Assembly: GCF_001905735.1 (NCBI RefSeq)
Contig: NZ_LISW01000003.1
Location: 310,341 to 374,340 of the forward strand
DNA from: Streptomyces sp. CB01249
GTDB taxonomy: Bacteria > Actinomycetota > Actinomycetes > Streptomycetales > Streptomycetaceae
DNA length: 64,000 nucleotides
Direction: 5' to 3'
Shown here: piece by piece, positions 53,665 to 62,820 of the stretch
Position numbering within the stretch: position 1 is the first letter of the stretch
Layout of the letters: each line of letters begins with the position of its first letter
Notes under the pieces: generated by a model
What the model saw: the letters and a program-made list of their open reading frames with translations, nothing else
The model's database searches: none
What the model was told of the DNA's origin: nothing
Translations under genes and position numbers: made by a program

Positions 53665-54099
53665 GTGGCGACGGCGCCGATCAGTGGTACGAACGCGGCT
53701 CCGGTACGCGGCCGCTCGACCCGGCAGCGGGCAGCCGTCGCGGCCGCGCTCGACGAGGTGGACGAGTTCCGCAGCGCCCAGGAGCTGCACGACGTCCTCA
53801 AACACCGGGGGGACTCGGTCGGCCTGACGACGGTCTACCGCACCCTCCAGTCCCTCGCGGACGCCGGTGAGGTGGACGTCCTGCGCACCACGGAGGGGGA
53901 GTCCGTCTACCGGCGCTGCTCGACCGGCGAGCACCACCACCACCTGGTCTGCCGCATGTGCGGCAAGGCGGTCGAGGTCGAGGGTCCCGTGGTCGAGCAG
54001 TGGGCCGAGACCATCGCCAGCCAGCACGGCTTCGTCAACGTGGCACACACGGTCGAGGTCTTCGGCACCTGCGCGGACTGCGCGAGCGGCGAGAACTAG
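53665..54099 (+). CDS. zur: Zinc-uptake regulator Zur (Fur family)
   Basis: The 144-residue repressor has a winged helix (RSTRQRAAVAAALDEVDEFRSAQELHDVL, then GLTTVYRTLQSLADAGEVDVL) and a metal-binding dimerisation domain with EHHHHLVCRMCG (H90-93; C96, C99) and CADC (C136, C139). The two Cys pairs form the structural zinc site; the His cluster is the regulatory site. It should repress its own operon through the Zur boxes before znuA. GTG 53665 is preceded by GAGGAGG. Confidence 0.93.
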   Translation: MATAPISGTNAAPVRGRSTRQRAAVAAALDEVDEFRSAQELHDVLKHRGDSVGLTTVYRTLQSLADAGEVDVLRTTEGESVYRRCSTGEHHHHLVCRMCGKAVEVEGPVVEQWAETIASQHGFVNVAHTVEVFGTCADCASGEN

Positions 54100-54111
54100 G
54101 AAATAGGAAAG

Positions 54112-54139
54112 GGGCCGGCGGGGACATGCCCGCCGGCCC
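54112..54139. terminator. Bidirectional terminator between zur and uppS
   Basis: GGGCCGGCGGG (54112-54122) pairs perfectly with CCCGCCGGCCC (54129-54139) around a six-base loop, and flanking A/T bases allow two more pairs. It lies between two convergent stops 46 bases apart. Confidence 0.75.
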
Positions 54140-54145
54140 TTCCGC

Positions 54146-54964
54146 TCAGTTTCCCGAGGCCGCGACCTCTTTGGCGCCGCCGAACCGGCGGTCGCGCTGG
54201 GCGAATTCCAGACAGGCGCGCCACAGGTCGCGACGGTCGAAGTCCGGCCACAGCACGTCCTGGAAGACCATCTCGGCGTACGCGCTCTGCCAGATCAGGT
54301 AGTTCGAGGTGCGCTGCTCGCCGCTGGGGCGCACGAACAGGTCCACGTCCGGCATGTCCGGGTAGTAGATGTACTTCGCGAACGTCTTCTCGTTGACCTT
54401 CGACGGGTCGAGCCGCCCGGCGGCGACGTCCTGCGCGATCCGCTGCGCGGCGTCCGCGATCTCCGCCCTGCCGCCGTAGTTGACGCAGAAGTACAGCGTC
54501 ATCTTGTCGTTGTCCTTGGTCTGCTCCTGGGCGACCTGGAGCTCCTGGACGACCGACTTCCACAGCTTGGGCATGCGGCCCACCCAGCGGATCCGGATGC
54601 CGAGCTCGTCCATCTCGTCACGGCGGCGGCGGATGACGTCCCGGTTGAAGTTCATCAGGAACTTCACCTCCTCCGGGGACCGCTTCCAGTTCTCCGTCGA
54701 GAAGGCGTACAGCGAGAGGTTCTTGACGCCCATCTCGATGCAGCCCTTGAGCACGTCCATGACGACGGCCTCACCGACCTTGTGCCCCTCGGTGCGCGGC
54801 AGGCCGCGCTCCTTCGCCCAGCGGCCGTTGCCGTCCATCACGATGGCGACGTGCTTGGGCACCAGCTCACCGGGGATCTTCGGGGGCACGGCACCGGACG
54901 GGTGCGGCTCCGGGGTCTTGTAGTCGCGCCGGTTACGGCCGCCGAGCATCCCGCGTACTGCCAT
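54146..54964 (-). CDS. uppS: Isoprenyl (undecaprenyl) diphosphate synthase
   Basis: The 272-residue cis-prenyltransferase condenses isopentenyl diphosphate units to make the lipid carrier for the cell wall. The catalytic P-loop is AIVMDGNGRWAKERGLPRTEGH (Asp 44), followed by LYAFSTENWKRSPEEV, the DRLRIRWVGRMPKL-like segment, and the C-terminal DLFVRPSGEQRTSNYLIWQSAYAEMVF with the Arg/Ser diphosphate residues. The first 30 residues are a basic extension. recO is just upstream on the same strand, the usual actinobacterial order. Confidence 0.95.
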   Translation of the reverse strand: MAVRGMLGGRNRRDYKTPEPHPSGAVPPKIPGELVPKHVAIVMDGNGRWAKERGLPRTEGHKVGEAVVMDVLKGCIEMGVKNLSLYAFSTENWKRSPEEVKFLMNFNRDVIRRRRDEMDELGIRIRWVGRMPKLWKSVVQELQVAQEQTKDNDKMTLYFCVNYGGRAEIADAAQRIAQDVAAGRLDPSKVNEKTFAKYIYYPDMPDVDLFVRPSGEQRTSNYLIWQSAYAEMVFQDVLWPDFDRRDLWRACLEFAQRDRRFGGAKEVAASGN

Positions 54965-54985
54965 GAGCTTCTCAGTCTCCCTGTG

Positions 54986-55732
54986 TCACTTCTCTACGTA
55001 CCGCAGTGAACGCAGCCCGCGCTCCAGATGCCAGTGCAGATACGCGGACACCAGCCCGCTCCCCTCCCTGACATGACGCGCCTCGCACGCGTCCGCCGTC
55101 TCCCAGTCGCCGGTGAGCAGGGCGCTCAGCAGGGCGACGGCCTCAGCCGAGGGTACGACGCTGCCGGGCACCCGGCAGTCGCCGCATACGATGCCGCCCG
55201 CCGCCACGGAGAAGAAACGGTTCGGTCCGGGCAGTCCGCACCGGGCGCAGTCGTCGAAGCTGGGGGCGTAGCCGTTGACCGCGAGGGAGCGCAGCAGGAA
55301 GGCGTCCAGGATCAGATGCGGCTCGTGCTCGCCCCGGGCCAGCGTGCGCAGCCCGCCCACCAGCAGCAGGTACTGCTGGACCGCCGGTTCGCCCTCGTGG
55401 TCCGTGAAGCGCTCGGCGGTCTCCAGCATCGCGGTCCCGGCGGTGTAGCGCCCGTAGTCCGTGACGATCCCGCCGCCGTACGGGGCGATCGTCTCGCTCT
55501 GGGTGCACAGCGGAAGACCCCGCCCGACCAGCTCGCTGCCCCGCGCGAAGAACTGCACGTCCACATGGGAGAACGGCTCAAGCCGGGCCCCGAACTTCGA
55601 CTTGGTGCGCCGCACCCCGCGCGCGACGGCGCGCACCCGGCCGTGGCCCCGGGTCAGTATCGTGATGATCCGGTCGGCCTCGCCCAGTTTCTGCGTGCGC
55701 AGCACCACGCCGTCGTCCCGGAACAAGCTCAT
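54986..55732 (-). CDS. recO: DNA repair protein RecO
   Basis: The 248-residue protein loads RecA via the RecFOR pathway. It has the N-terminal OB fold (SLFRDDGVVLRTQKLGEADRIITILTRGHGRVRAVARGVRR), a helical core, and a Cys pair region CARCGLPGPNRFFSVAAGGIVCGDC that binds zinc. ATG 55732 begins the conserved N-terminus; ATG 55741 is 3 codons earlier. It is 21 bases upstream of uppS and probably co-transcribed. Confidence 0.93.
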   Translation of the reverse strand: MSLFRDDGVVLRTQKLGEADRIITILTRGHGRVRAVARGVRRTKSKFGARLEPFSHVDVQFFARGSELVGRGLPLCTQSETIAPYGGGIVTDYGRYTAGTAMLETAERFTDHEGEPAVQQYLLLVGGLRTLARGEHEPHLILDAFLLRSLAVNGYAPSFDDCARCGLPGPNRFFSVAAGGIVCGDCRVPGSVVPSAEAVALLSALLTGDWETADACEARHVREGSGLVSAYLHWHLERGLRSLRYVEK

Positions 55733-55791
55733 GCGTCCCATTGTCCGGTACGCCACCGACACCCGGGGCCCGCCCCCGCGAGGCGGCCCGG

Positions 55792-56463
55792 TCAGCCTCC
55801 CCCGGCGGGCACCACGAGCCCCGACTCGTAGGCGGCGATGACCAGCTGGGCCCGGTCGCGGGCGCCCAGCTTGCCCATGATCCGGCTGACGTGGGTCTTG
55901 GCGGTGAGCGGGCTGAGGCCCAGGCTCTCGGCGATCCCGGTGTTGTTGAGGCCGCGCGCGACCAGGGACAGGACCTGGCACTCCCGCTCGGAGAGCACGC
56001 CGAGGCCTGCGGGGCCGGGTCCGGTGGGCGCGCTCGGGGCGCTGAGCACCCGGGCGATGAGCCGGGCGGTCGGGCCGGGCGAGAGCAGGGAGTCCCCGGC
56101 CGCGACGGTCCTGATCGCGGCCAGCAGGTCGGCGGGCCGGGTGTCCTTGACCAGGAAGCCGGAGGCGCCCGCGCGCAGCGCCTCGACGATGTGGTCGTCG
56201 GTGTCGTAGGTGGTGAGGACCAGCACCTTCACCCCGGCCAGGTCCTCGTCGGCGGCGATCCGTCGGGTGGCCTCGATGCCGTCGAGCTCCGGCATCCGGA
56301 TGTCCATGACGACGAGGTCGGCGCGGGCCGAGCGGGCGAGCGCGACCGCTTCCAGGCCGGTGGCGGCCTCGCCGACCACCTCCATCTCCGGGTCGGAGCC
56401 GACGAGCATGGCGAAGGCCGCCCGGACGAGCGTCTGGTCGTCCGCGAGCAGTACCCGGATCAT
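55792..56463 (-). CDS. NarL/LuxR-type two-component response regulator
   Basis: The 223-residue regulator has a receiver domain (MIRVLLADDQTLVRAAF; phosphoacceptor D54 in VVMDIRMPELDG; Lys in FLVKDTRP) and a LuxR helix-turn-helix (LSERECQVLSLVARGLNNTGIAESLGLSPLTAKTHVSRIMGKL). Its ATG overlaps the kinase stop (ATGA), so they are a cognate pair. The upstream MMPL exporter gene is in the same operon, making it a likely target or the reason for the system. Other targets are not visible. Confidence 0.9.
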   Translation of the reverse strand: MIRVLLADDQTLVRAAFAMLVGSDPEMEVVGEAATGLEAVALARSARADLVVMDIRMPELDGIEATRRIAADEDLAGVKVLVLTTYDTDDHIVEALRAGASGFLVKDTRPADLLAAIRTVAAGDSLLSPGPTARLIARVLSAPSAPTGPGPAGLGVLSERECQVLSLVARGLNNTGIAESLGLSPLTAKTHVSRIMGKLGARDRAQLVIAAYESGLVVPAGGG

Positions 56464-57767
56464 GAGGTGGTCCCCGCTTCCCGTGCCGATACGTGTTCAC
56501 GCGCGTCCGTGGGTGGCTCGTCCGGGTGGTTTCCCGGGGGCGCCGACGGGAGAGGCAGCAGGGCCGACACCTCGAAGCCGCCTCCGGGGCGCGGGCCCGC
56601 CGTCAGGGTGCCGCCCGTGGACCGGGCGCGTTCCCGCATGCCGACGATCCCGAACCCGGACCCGGCGCCGTCCTCCACCGGACCGGTGCCGTCGTCGGTG
56701 ACCGTGACCCGCAGCGCCCCGCCCGCCGGGGCGACGACGACGCGCACCCGGACCCCGGCGCCCGCGTGGCGCACCGCGTTCGTCAGGGACTCCTGGACGA
56801 TCCGGTAGGCGGCCGCCCCGATGGCCGGGGCGAGGCGTCCGGCCGGGACGCCGGTGTCGAGCTCGACCCGCGCCCCGGCCGCCTCGGCGGCCCGTACGAG
56901 GCCGGGCAGGGCGGCCAGGTCGGGCAGCGGGCCCTCGGCGTCCGCTCCCCCGCCGTCCTGGCCGGTGCCGCGCAGCACCTGGAGAGTGGTCCGGAGCTCC
57001 GCCCTGGCCTCCCGGCAGGTGTCGGCGATGTCGTCCAGCGCGGCCGCGACGGCCCGCCGGTCGAGCCGTTCCGGGTCGACGGTCAGGATGTGCGAGGCGA
57101 CCGAGGTCCGCACCCCGATGACGGTGATGCTGTGCGCGAGGAGGTCGTGCAGGTCGCGGGCGATCCGCAGCCGCTCCTCCGCGACCCGGCGGGCGGCCTC
57201 CTCCTCCCGGGTCCGCTCGGCGCGTTCGGCGCGCTCCAGCACCGAGGCGACGTACTGGCGGTAGATGCGCACGTCGACCCCGCAGAACAGCACCGCGACG
57301 ATCCACCCGGAGATCCGCAGCAGTTCGAGCCCGTCGTGGGCGTTGAGGGCGAGCACCACCGTCACCATCACGGAGGTGACGCCGATGCCGACGGCCAGGG
57401 TGCGCAGCGGGCGGCCGGTGACGGCCACCGTGTAGAGCGCGATCCAGGTCTGCGGCATCGGCGCCGTGTGGAGGTTGTCGGCGCCGTGGTAGGCCGCCAG
57501 CAGCGGCACCATGGCGAGCAGGACCGGCACCGGGGCGCGCCGCCGCCAGACGAGCGGTACGGCGCTGCCCAGGAGCAGGGCCCAGCCCGTCGCGCCCATC
57601 CTCCCGGCGCCTCCGGCGGCCAGCGCGAGGGCCGTGGAGAGCACCGCGGCGGCCACGGCGGTCAGGGCGTCGTTGCGCGTCCGGTGCGGCGCCCGCATCG
57701 GGTCGCGGTTGACGACGGCCAGGATGCGGTCACGGCGGCTCGTGGCCGGGGAGTTGGCTGGGGGCAC
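56460..57767 (-). CDS. Two-component sensor histidine kinase (HisKA_3/NarL type)
   Basis: The 435-residue kinase has four to five membrane segments in residues 35-165, a coiled coil (about 175-200), the HisKA_3 dimerisation helix RIARDLHDLLAHSITVIG with phosphoacceptor H207, and an ATPase domain ending in GSGFGIVGMRERARSTGGTLTAGPRPGGGFEVSALLP. No large extracellular loop is seen, so the signal is probably sensed in or near the membrane, as in cell-envelope stress kinases. GTG 57767 has GGAGG 8 bases upstream. It overlaps the regulator and is 41 bases past the MMPL gene. Confidence 0.9.
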   Translation of the reverse strand: MPPANSPATSRRDRILAVVNRDPMRAPHRTRNDALTAVAAAVLSTALALAAGGAGRMGATGWALLLGSAVPLVWRRRAPVPVLLAMVPLLAAYHGADNLHTAPMPQTWIALYTVAVTGRPLRTLAVGIGVTSVMVTVVLALNAHDGLELLRISGWIVAVLFCGVDVRIYRQYVASVLERAERAERTREEEAARRVAEERLRIARDLHDLLAHSITVIGVRTSVASHILTVDPERLDRRAVAAALDDIADTCREARAELRTTLQVLRGTGQDGGGADAEGPLPDLAALPGLVRAAEAAGARVELDTGVPAGRLAPAIGAAAYRIVQESLTNAVRHAGAGVRVRVVVAPAGGALRVTVTDDGTGPVEDGAGSGFGIVGMRERARSTGGTLTAGPRPGGGFEVSALLPLPSAPPGNHPDEPPTDAREHVSAREAGTTS

Positions 57768-57808
57768 GTGGCCATCCTCCGGTACGGGGCGGGGCGCTGT
57801 CAGCGCCG

Positions 57809-59908
57809 TCACGGGGTCCCGACGAGTTCCGGTTCGCGGGTCCCGGCGGCGGGCGCCGGGCGGCTGAGCGCGCCCGGCCACCAGATCCTGCGCTGGAGGG
57901 CCACGCTCGCCGATGTCACCAGGTAGGTGCGGACCAGGAAGGTGTCGAGGAGGACGCCGACGGCGATCACGAAGCCCATCTCCACCAGGCCCGTCATGGG
58001 CATGTTCGTCAGCACGGCGAAGGTGGCGGCGAGCACGAGCCCGGCCGAGGCGATGACCCCGCCGGTGGTGCGCAGGGCGGTGAGCGCCGCCTCGGTGGGC
58101 TCCGCGCCGCCCCGGGCCTCCTCGCGGACCCGGTGCATCAGGAAGATGCCGTAGTCGACGCCCAGGGCCACCAGGAAGACGAAGGTGAGCAGGGGCAGCC
58201 CGGGGTCGGTGCCCTTGAGGCCGAGGAGCGGTTCGAAGAGCAGTCCGCCGATGCCGAGGGCCGCGCCCCAGACCGCGACGACGGCGGCGACGAGCAGCAG
58301 GGGTGCGACGAGGCTGCGCAGGAGGGCGATCAGGATGAGGAGGACGGAGAGCAGGACGAGCGGGACGACGGTCCTCAGGTCCCGGGTACCGGCCTTCTCC
58401 AGGTCCATCTGCTGGGCGCTGGGCCCGCCGACGTGGCTGCCGGGGAGGCGTTCGCGCAGGGCGAGGATGGTGGCCCGCTCACCGGCCGACTCGGGGGCGG
58501 CCTCCGCGGTGACGGACAGCTCGGTCCAGCCGCCGCCGCTGCGGCCGCGCTCGACGGCCGCGACGCCCTCGGTGGTACGGGCCTGCGCCAGCGCGCCGGG
58601 GGCCCCGTCGGTGGGCGTGGTCACGATGACGGGCTGGCTGGAGCGGCCGGGGTAGGCGTCGGCGAGGGTCTTCATCGCGGTGACCGAGTCCGGCTTCGTG
58701 GTGAAGGAGTCCGCCGGCTTGAGGTGGCCGGGCAGGTGGAACACGCCGAGCGACAGCGCGCCCAGCAGCACCCCGCCGGTGACGAGGACCGCGACCGGCC
58801 TGCGCCCGGCGGAGCCGCCCATGGCCGCGAAGAGGGAACGGCGGCGGCGCGGCTCGGAGCCGTACACGGGGACGAGCGGCCAGAAGACCCGGCGGCCCAG
58901 CAGGACCAGGACGGCCGGCAGCAGCGTCAGCATGGCCAGGAGGGCGCACAGGACGCCCACGGCGGCGATGGGGCCCATGCCCCGGCTGCTGGTGAGATCG
59001 GCCGCCAGAAGGCACAGGAGGCCCGCCGCGACGGTCCCGGAGGAGGCGAGGACGGCGGGTCCGCAGCCGCGCAGCGCCGCCGCCATGGCGTCGCGGGGGT
59101 GTTCGGCGCGGGTCAGCTCCTCGCGGTAGCGGGAGACGAGCAGCAGGGCGTAGTCGGTACCGGCGCCGAAGACGAGGATGGTCGTCACGGCGGAGCTCTG
59201 GCCGGTGACGGTGACGTCGAGGCCGCGGTGGAGCCCGTGGACGATGCCCATGGACAGGGCGTCGGCGACGCCCGCGACGACAAGCGGCACCAGCCAGAGC
59301 AGCGGGCTGCGGTAGATGAGGATCAGCAGGACCGCGACGACGCCGACGGTCGTGTAGAGCAGCGGTCCGCCGAGCGAGCCGTAGACCTTCTTCGCGTCCA
59401 CGTCCATCGCCCCGGGCCCGCCGACCTCGACGCCCAGTCCCCCGCCGCCGCGCGCGGTCTCGCGGACCTCGTCCACGAACGCGGTGCGGGCCTCGTCGTC
59501 CTGGCCGGGCTCGGTCGTGGAGACGGGGTACATCAGCGTGGTGCCGTCCTCGGAGGGCACGGCGCGCGGGGGCGCGGTGAGGGTGTGGCCGCTCGCCACC
59601 TCGGCGGTCTGCCGGGCCGCGAGCGCCCGGTCGGCGGCGGTGAGGCCGCCGTCGCGGTGGTAGACGAGGACGAGGTCGGTGGACTCACCGCCGGGCAGCG
59701 CGTCCTGGATCTTCGCGGCCTGCGTGGAGTCGGCGCTCGCCGGGAGGTAGTCGACCGCCCGGTTGACCTCCACGTCCCCGAGCTTCCCGGCGAACGGACC
59801 GGCGACGGCCATGACGGCGGCCCAGAGGGCGAGGACCGCCCAGGGCAGCAGCCGCCATCGGCTCACCGTTCGCGTGCGTGTGCCGCTTTCCTGTTCCGCG
59901 GTCCTCAT
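57809..59908 (-). CDS. MMPL/RND-family exporter
   Basis: The 699-residue membrane protein has about 12 helices in two halves, each with a large extracytoplasmic loop (about 35-175 and 370-510). Family motifs include VFGAGTDYALLLVSRYREEL and the second-half VALGVDYGIFLMHRVREEA, containing the proton-relay Asp-Tyr pairs. MMPL proteins move lipids or antibiotics. It leads an operon with the kinase and regulator genes, so expression may be part of an envelope-stress or drug response. ATG 59908 starts it. Confidence 0.9.
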   Translation of the reverse strand: MRTAEQESGTRTRTVSRWRLLPWAVLALWAAVMAVAGPFAGKLGDVEVNRAVDYLPASADSTQAAKIQDALPGGESTDLVLVYHRDGGLTAADRALAARQTAEVASGHTLTAPPRAVPSEDGTTLMYPVSTTEPGQDDEARTAFVDEVRETARGGGGLGVEVGGPGAMDVDAKKVYGSLGGPLLYTTVGVVAVLLILIYRSPLLWLVPLVVAGVADALSMGIVHGLHRGLDVTVTGQSSAVTTILVFGAGTDYALLLVSRYREELTRAEHPRDAMAAALRGCGPAVLASSGTVAAGLLCLLAADLTSSRGMGPIAAVGVLCALLAMLTLLPAVLVLLGRRVFWPLVPVYGSEPRRRRSLFAAMGGSAGRRPVAVLVTGGVLLGALSLGVFHLPGHLKPADSFTTKPDSVTAMKTLADAYPGRSSQPVIVTTPTDGAPGALAQARTTEGVAAVERGRSGGGWTELSVTAEAAPESAGERATILALRERLPGSHVGGPSAQQMDLEKAGTRDLRTVVPLVLLSVLLILIALLRSLVAPLLLVAAVVAVWGAALGIGGLLFEPLLGLKGTDPGLPLLTFVFLVALGVDYGIFLMHRVREEARGGAEPTEAALTALRTTGGVIASAGLVLAATFAVLTNMPMTGLVEMGFVIAVGVLLDTFLVRTYLVTSASVALQRRIWWPGALSRPAPAAGTREPELVGTP

Positions 59909-60059
59909 GGGAGGCCCCCCTTCCGTACGGGTGTCCGGTCGTGTCCAGACTCCCGTCGGGGCGAGGGAACTTCGTCGCGCCAGGGGCCGACTTCCCGGCT
60001 ACTGCCGGGGTGGGCGCGGCGGGCCCGTTACTCCCTGGGGAGTACCGGGCGGGGGCGGA

Positions 60060-60737
60060 TCAGGAGGGCGTACGCGCCGCCTCGGCGAGCAGCCGGGCGG
60101 TGTCCTCGGCGCGCAGCCTCAGCGCCCCGCCGACGGTGGTCAGCACCTCGCGCTCGGCGATGCTGTAGGCGCCGTCGGCGAGGGCGATCCGGGCGCCCTG
60201 GAGCAGAATCGATTCGCGCCCGGTGGGGGCGAGGTGCGGGGCGAGCGGTTCCAGCGCCTCGTGCAGCTCGATGGCGAGGGCCGCGCCGCACGCCTCGGCC
60301 GCCGGGTCGAACGCGGAGCCGTGGCCGATGTCGGCGGACAGCACCTCGACCACGGTGGCGAGCTGTTCGGGCGTGCAGTCCTCGAACCCGGCGCCGCGCA
60401 CGGTCTCGGCGGCGCTCTCCAGGACCGTACGGGAGGTGCTGCCGCCCGCCGCGAGGACGCCGAGGGCCACGGTGTGCACGGCGTCCCTGAGCATCGCGGA
60501 GAAGCGGGTGGTGGTGGGGTGGTCGAGCGTTTCCGGGTCGAAGTGCTGGTGGCAGGCGGCGCATTCGACCACCGGGCCCGTGGTGCCGCGCCGCAGCAGG
60601 GGCACGCCCAGCACGGCGAAGCGGCGGCGGCCGGTGAGGCGGCGGTAGTTGCGGTCACCGCCGCAGCCGGGGCAGAAGAACTCCCCGTCACCGGTGGTGT
60701 CCCACAGCGTACGGATGCCGCAGATACGCAGCTTCAT
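60060..60737 (-). CDS. TerB-like protein with N-terminal zinc ribbon
   Basis: The 225-residue protein has a zinc ribbon (C22 and C25 in FFCPGCGGDRNY; C59 and C62 in VECAACHQHF) followed by a helical TerB-like domain with the conserved acidic helix start and the IALADGAYSIAEREVLTTVGGAL motif. TerB proteins are tied to tellurite resistance and membrane-associated metal or phage stress, but streptomycete members are uncharacterised. ATG 60737 is the family start; an in-frame ATG at 60821 adds 28 unlikely residues. Monocistronic. Confidence 0.8.
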   Translation of the reverse strand: MKLRICGIRTLWDTTGDGEFFCPGCGGDRNYRRLTGRRRFAVLGVPLLRRGTTGPVVECAACHQHFDPETLDHPTTTRFSAMLRDAVHTVALGVLAAGGSTSRTVLESAAETVRGAGFEDCTPEQLATVVEVLSADIGHGSAFDPAAEACGAALAIELHEALEPLAPHLAPTGRESILLQGARIALADGAYSIAEREVLTTVGGALRLRAEDTARLLAEAARTPS

Positions 60738-60873
60738 GGCGCGTTGTCCCAGGGCTGACCGCACGTCGCACACCTCCGTAACACTCCGGCAACACTGCCG
60801 TGTCGACGTGATGTTAACCACATCCCCGTTGCGCCGTCAGCACCCTGCCCGTCACAACCCCCCGGAGAATGGC

Positions 60874-60910
60874 CGAACCCCGCCCCCCGGAAGCGGGTGG
60901 GCGGGGTTCG
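60874..60910 (-). terminator. leuA terminator
   Basis: CGAACCCCGCC (60874-60884) pairs perfectly with GGCGGGGTTCG (60900-60910); the 15-base loop can pair further. It lies 36 bases past the leuA stop. Confidence 0.7.
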
Positions 60911-60945
60911 CGGACCGTGCGACTCCGGGCCTTTTCGGCGCCGGG

Positions 60946-62733
60946 TCAGCGGGTGGCGCGGTTGACGGCCGAGACGACCGCCTTCAGGGAGGCGCGGGTG
61001 GTGTTGGCGTCGATGCCGATGCCCCACAGCACCTTTCCGTCGATGGCGCACTCGATGTACGAGGCGGCCTGCGCGCTCGCGCCCTCGCTCATGGTGTGCT
61101 CGGTGTAGTCCAGCAGCCGGGCGTCGATGCCGATGGCCTGCAGCGCTTCGAAGAACGCGGAGATCGGGCCGTTGCCGGAACCGGTCAGCACGGTGTCGAC
61201 GCCGTCCACGGTCGCCTCGACGGTGATCGTGTCGCGGCCGTCGGTGCCGGTCGTGCTCTGGCCGGAGCGGATCTGCACACGGCCCCAGGCGTTGTCCGGG
61301 TTGGGCAGGTACTCGTCCTGGAAGACGCTCCAGATCTGCGTCGGCGTGACCTCGCCGCCCTCGGCGTCGGTCTTGGCCTGAATGATCCGGGAGAACTCGA
61401 TCTGCATCCGGCGGGGCAGGTCCAGCTTGTGGTCGTTCTTCAGGACGTACGCGATGCCGCCCTTGCCGGACTGCGAGTTGACGCGGATGACCGCCTCGTA
61501 GGACCGGCCGACGTCCTTCGGGTCGATCGGCAGGTACGGCACGGCCCACTCGATGTCGTCCACCGTTTTGCCCTGGGCGGCCGCGTCGGCCTCCATGGCG
61601 TCGAAGCCCTTCTTGATGGCGTCCTGGTGGGAGCCGGAGAAGGCGGTGTAGACCAGGTCGCCCGCGTAGGGGTGGCGCGGGTGGACCTCCATCTGGTTGC
61701 AGTACTCGCTGGTGCGGCGGATCTCGTCGATCTGCGAGAAGTCGATCTGCGGGTCGACGCCCTGCGAGAAAAGGTTCATGCCCAGCGTCACCAGGTCGAC
61801 GTTGCCGGTGCGCTCGCCCTGGCCGAACAGGCAGCCCTCGATCCGGTCCGCCCCGGCCATCAGAGCCAGTTCGGCGGCGGCGACGGCGGTGCCGCGGTCG
61901 TTGTGCGGGTGGACGGACAGGCAGACGAACGCGCGGCGCGACAGGTTGCGCGACATCCACTCGAACCGGTCCGCGTGCGTGGACGGCGTCGAACGCTCCA
62001 CGGTGGCGGGCAGGTTGAGGATGATCTCGCGGCCCTCCTCGGGCTGCCAGACGTCACAGACCGCCTCGCAGACCTCCAGGGCGAAGTCCAGCTCGGTGTC
62101 CGTGAAGATCTCGGGGCTGTACTGGTAGCCGAAGATCGTCTCGTCGCCCAGGATCTTGTCGGCGTACTCCATGACCAGCCGGGTGCCGTCCACCGCGATC
62201 TGCTTGACCTCCTCGCGGGAGCCGCGGAAGACCACGCGGCGGAAGGTCGGGGCGGTCGCGTTGTACAGGTGGACGGTGGCGCGGTGCGCGCCGCGCAGTG
62301 ATTCGACGGTCCGCTCGATCAGTTCCTCGCGGGCCTGCGTCAGGACGGAGATCGTCACGTCCTCGGGGATCGCGCCCTCTTCGATGATGGAGCGGACGAA
62401 GGCGAAGTCGGTCTCGCCGGAGGACGGGAAGCCGACCTCGATCTCCTTGTAGCCCATGCGTACGAGCAGGTCGAACATCTCGCGCTTGCGGGCCGGCGAC
62501 ATCGGGTCGATCAGGGCCTGGTTGCCGTCGCGCAGGTCGGTGGAGAGCCAGCGGGGCGCCTTGGTGATCCGCTTCTCGGGCCAGGTGCGGTCGGGGATGT
62601 CGACGGCCTCGTAGCCGCCGTACTTGTGGACCGGCATCCCGGACGGCTTCTGCAGCACCGTGGCGTTGGTGATCGGCGTGGGGCGGCCGACGGCGTGCGA
62701 GGCGGGGGTCTGGGCGGGGTTCACTTCGGTCAT
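60946..62733 (-). CDS. leuA: 2-Isopropylmalate synthase LeuA
   Basis: The 595-residue enzyme condenses acetyl-CoA with 2-ketoisovalerate, the first step of leucine synthesis. The catalytic TIM barrel begins WLSTDLRDGNQALIDPMSPARK (metal Asp) and contains SVHPHNDRGTAVAAAELALMAGADRIEGCLFGQGERTGN with the HxH-type metal site. The C-terminal LeuA allosteric domain (about 460-590) gives leucine feedback inhibition. It is the long actinobacterial form (LeuA type 2). ATG 62733 begins the family N-terminus; an in-frame GTG at 62790 would add 19 residues encoded by the attenuator region. A leucine-rich leader peptide lies upstream. Confidence 0.95.
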   Translation of the reverse strand: MTEVNPAQTPASHAVGRPTPITNATVLQKPSGMPVHKYGGYEAVDIPDRTWPEKRITKAPRWLSTDLRDGNQALIDPMSPARKREMFDLLVRMGYKEIEVGFPSSGETDFAFVRSIIEEGAIPEDVTISVLTQAREELIERTVESLRGAHRATVHLYNATAPTFRRVVFRGSREEVKQIAVDGTRLVMEYADKILGDETIFGYQYSPEIFTDTELDFALEVCEAVCDVWQPEEGREIILNLPATVERSTPSTHADRFEWMSRNLSRRAFVCLSVHPHNDRGTAVAAAELALMAGADRIEGCLFGQGERTGNVDLVTLGMNLFSQGVDPQIDFSQIDEIRRTSEYCNQMEVHPRHPYAGDLVYTAFSGSHQDAIKKGFDAMEADAAAQGKTVDDIEWAVPYLPIDPKDVGRSYEAVIRVNSQSGKGGIAYVLKNDHKLDLPRRMQIEFSRIIQAKTDAEGGEVTPTQIWSVFQDEYLPNPDNAWGRVQIRSGQSTTGTDGRDTITVEATVDGVDTVLTGSGNGPISAFFEALQAIGIDARLLDYTEHTMSEGASAQAASYIECAIDGKVLWGIGIDANTTRASLKAVVSAVNRATR

Positions 62734-62820
62734 GGCGCAGGGCTCCTCGGGTGTCCTTCTCCGGGACGGCCGACTGTGTTTCTGCAACACCAGACTCCGC
62801 GGGGAGGGGGTCGGCCTCGA
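62734..62820 (-). promoter_or_regulatory. Candidate leuA attenuator region
   Basis: Between the leader peptide stop and leuA, minus-strand RNA can form GTGTT/AACAC (five-base loop) and a long-range GGCCGAC/GTCGGCC pairing that excludes parts of the leader. Such alternatives suit ribosome-mediated control, though no T-rich terminator is evident. Confidence 0.4.
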
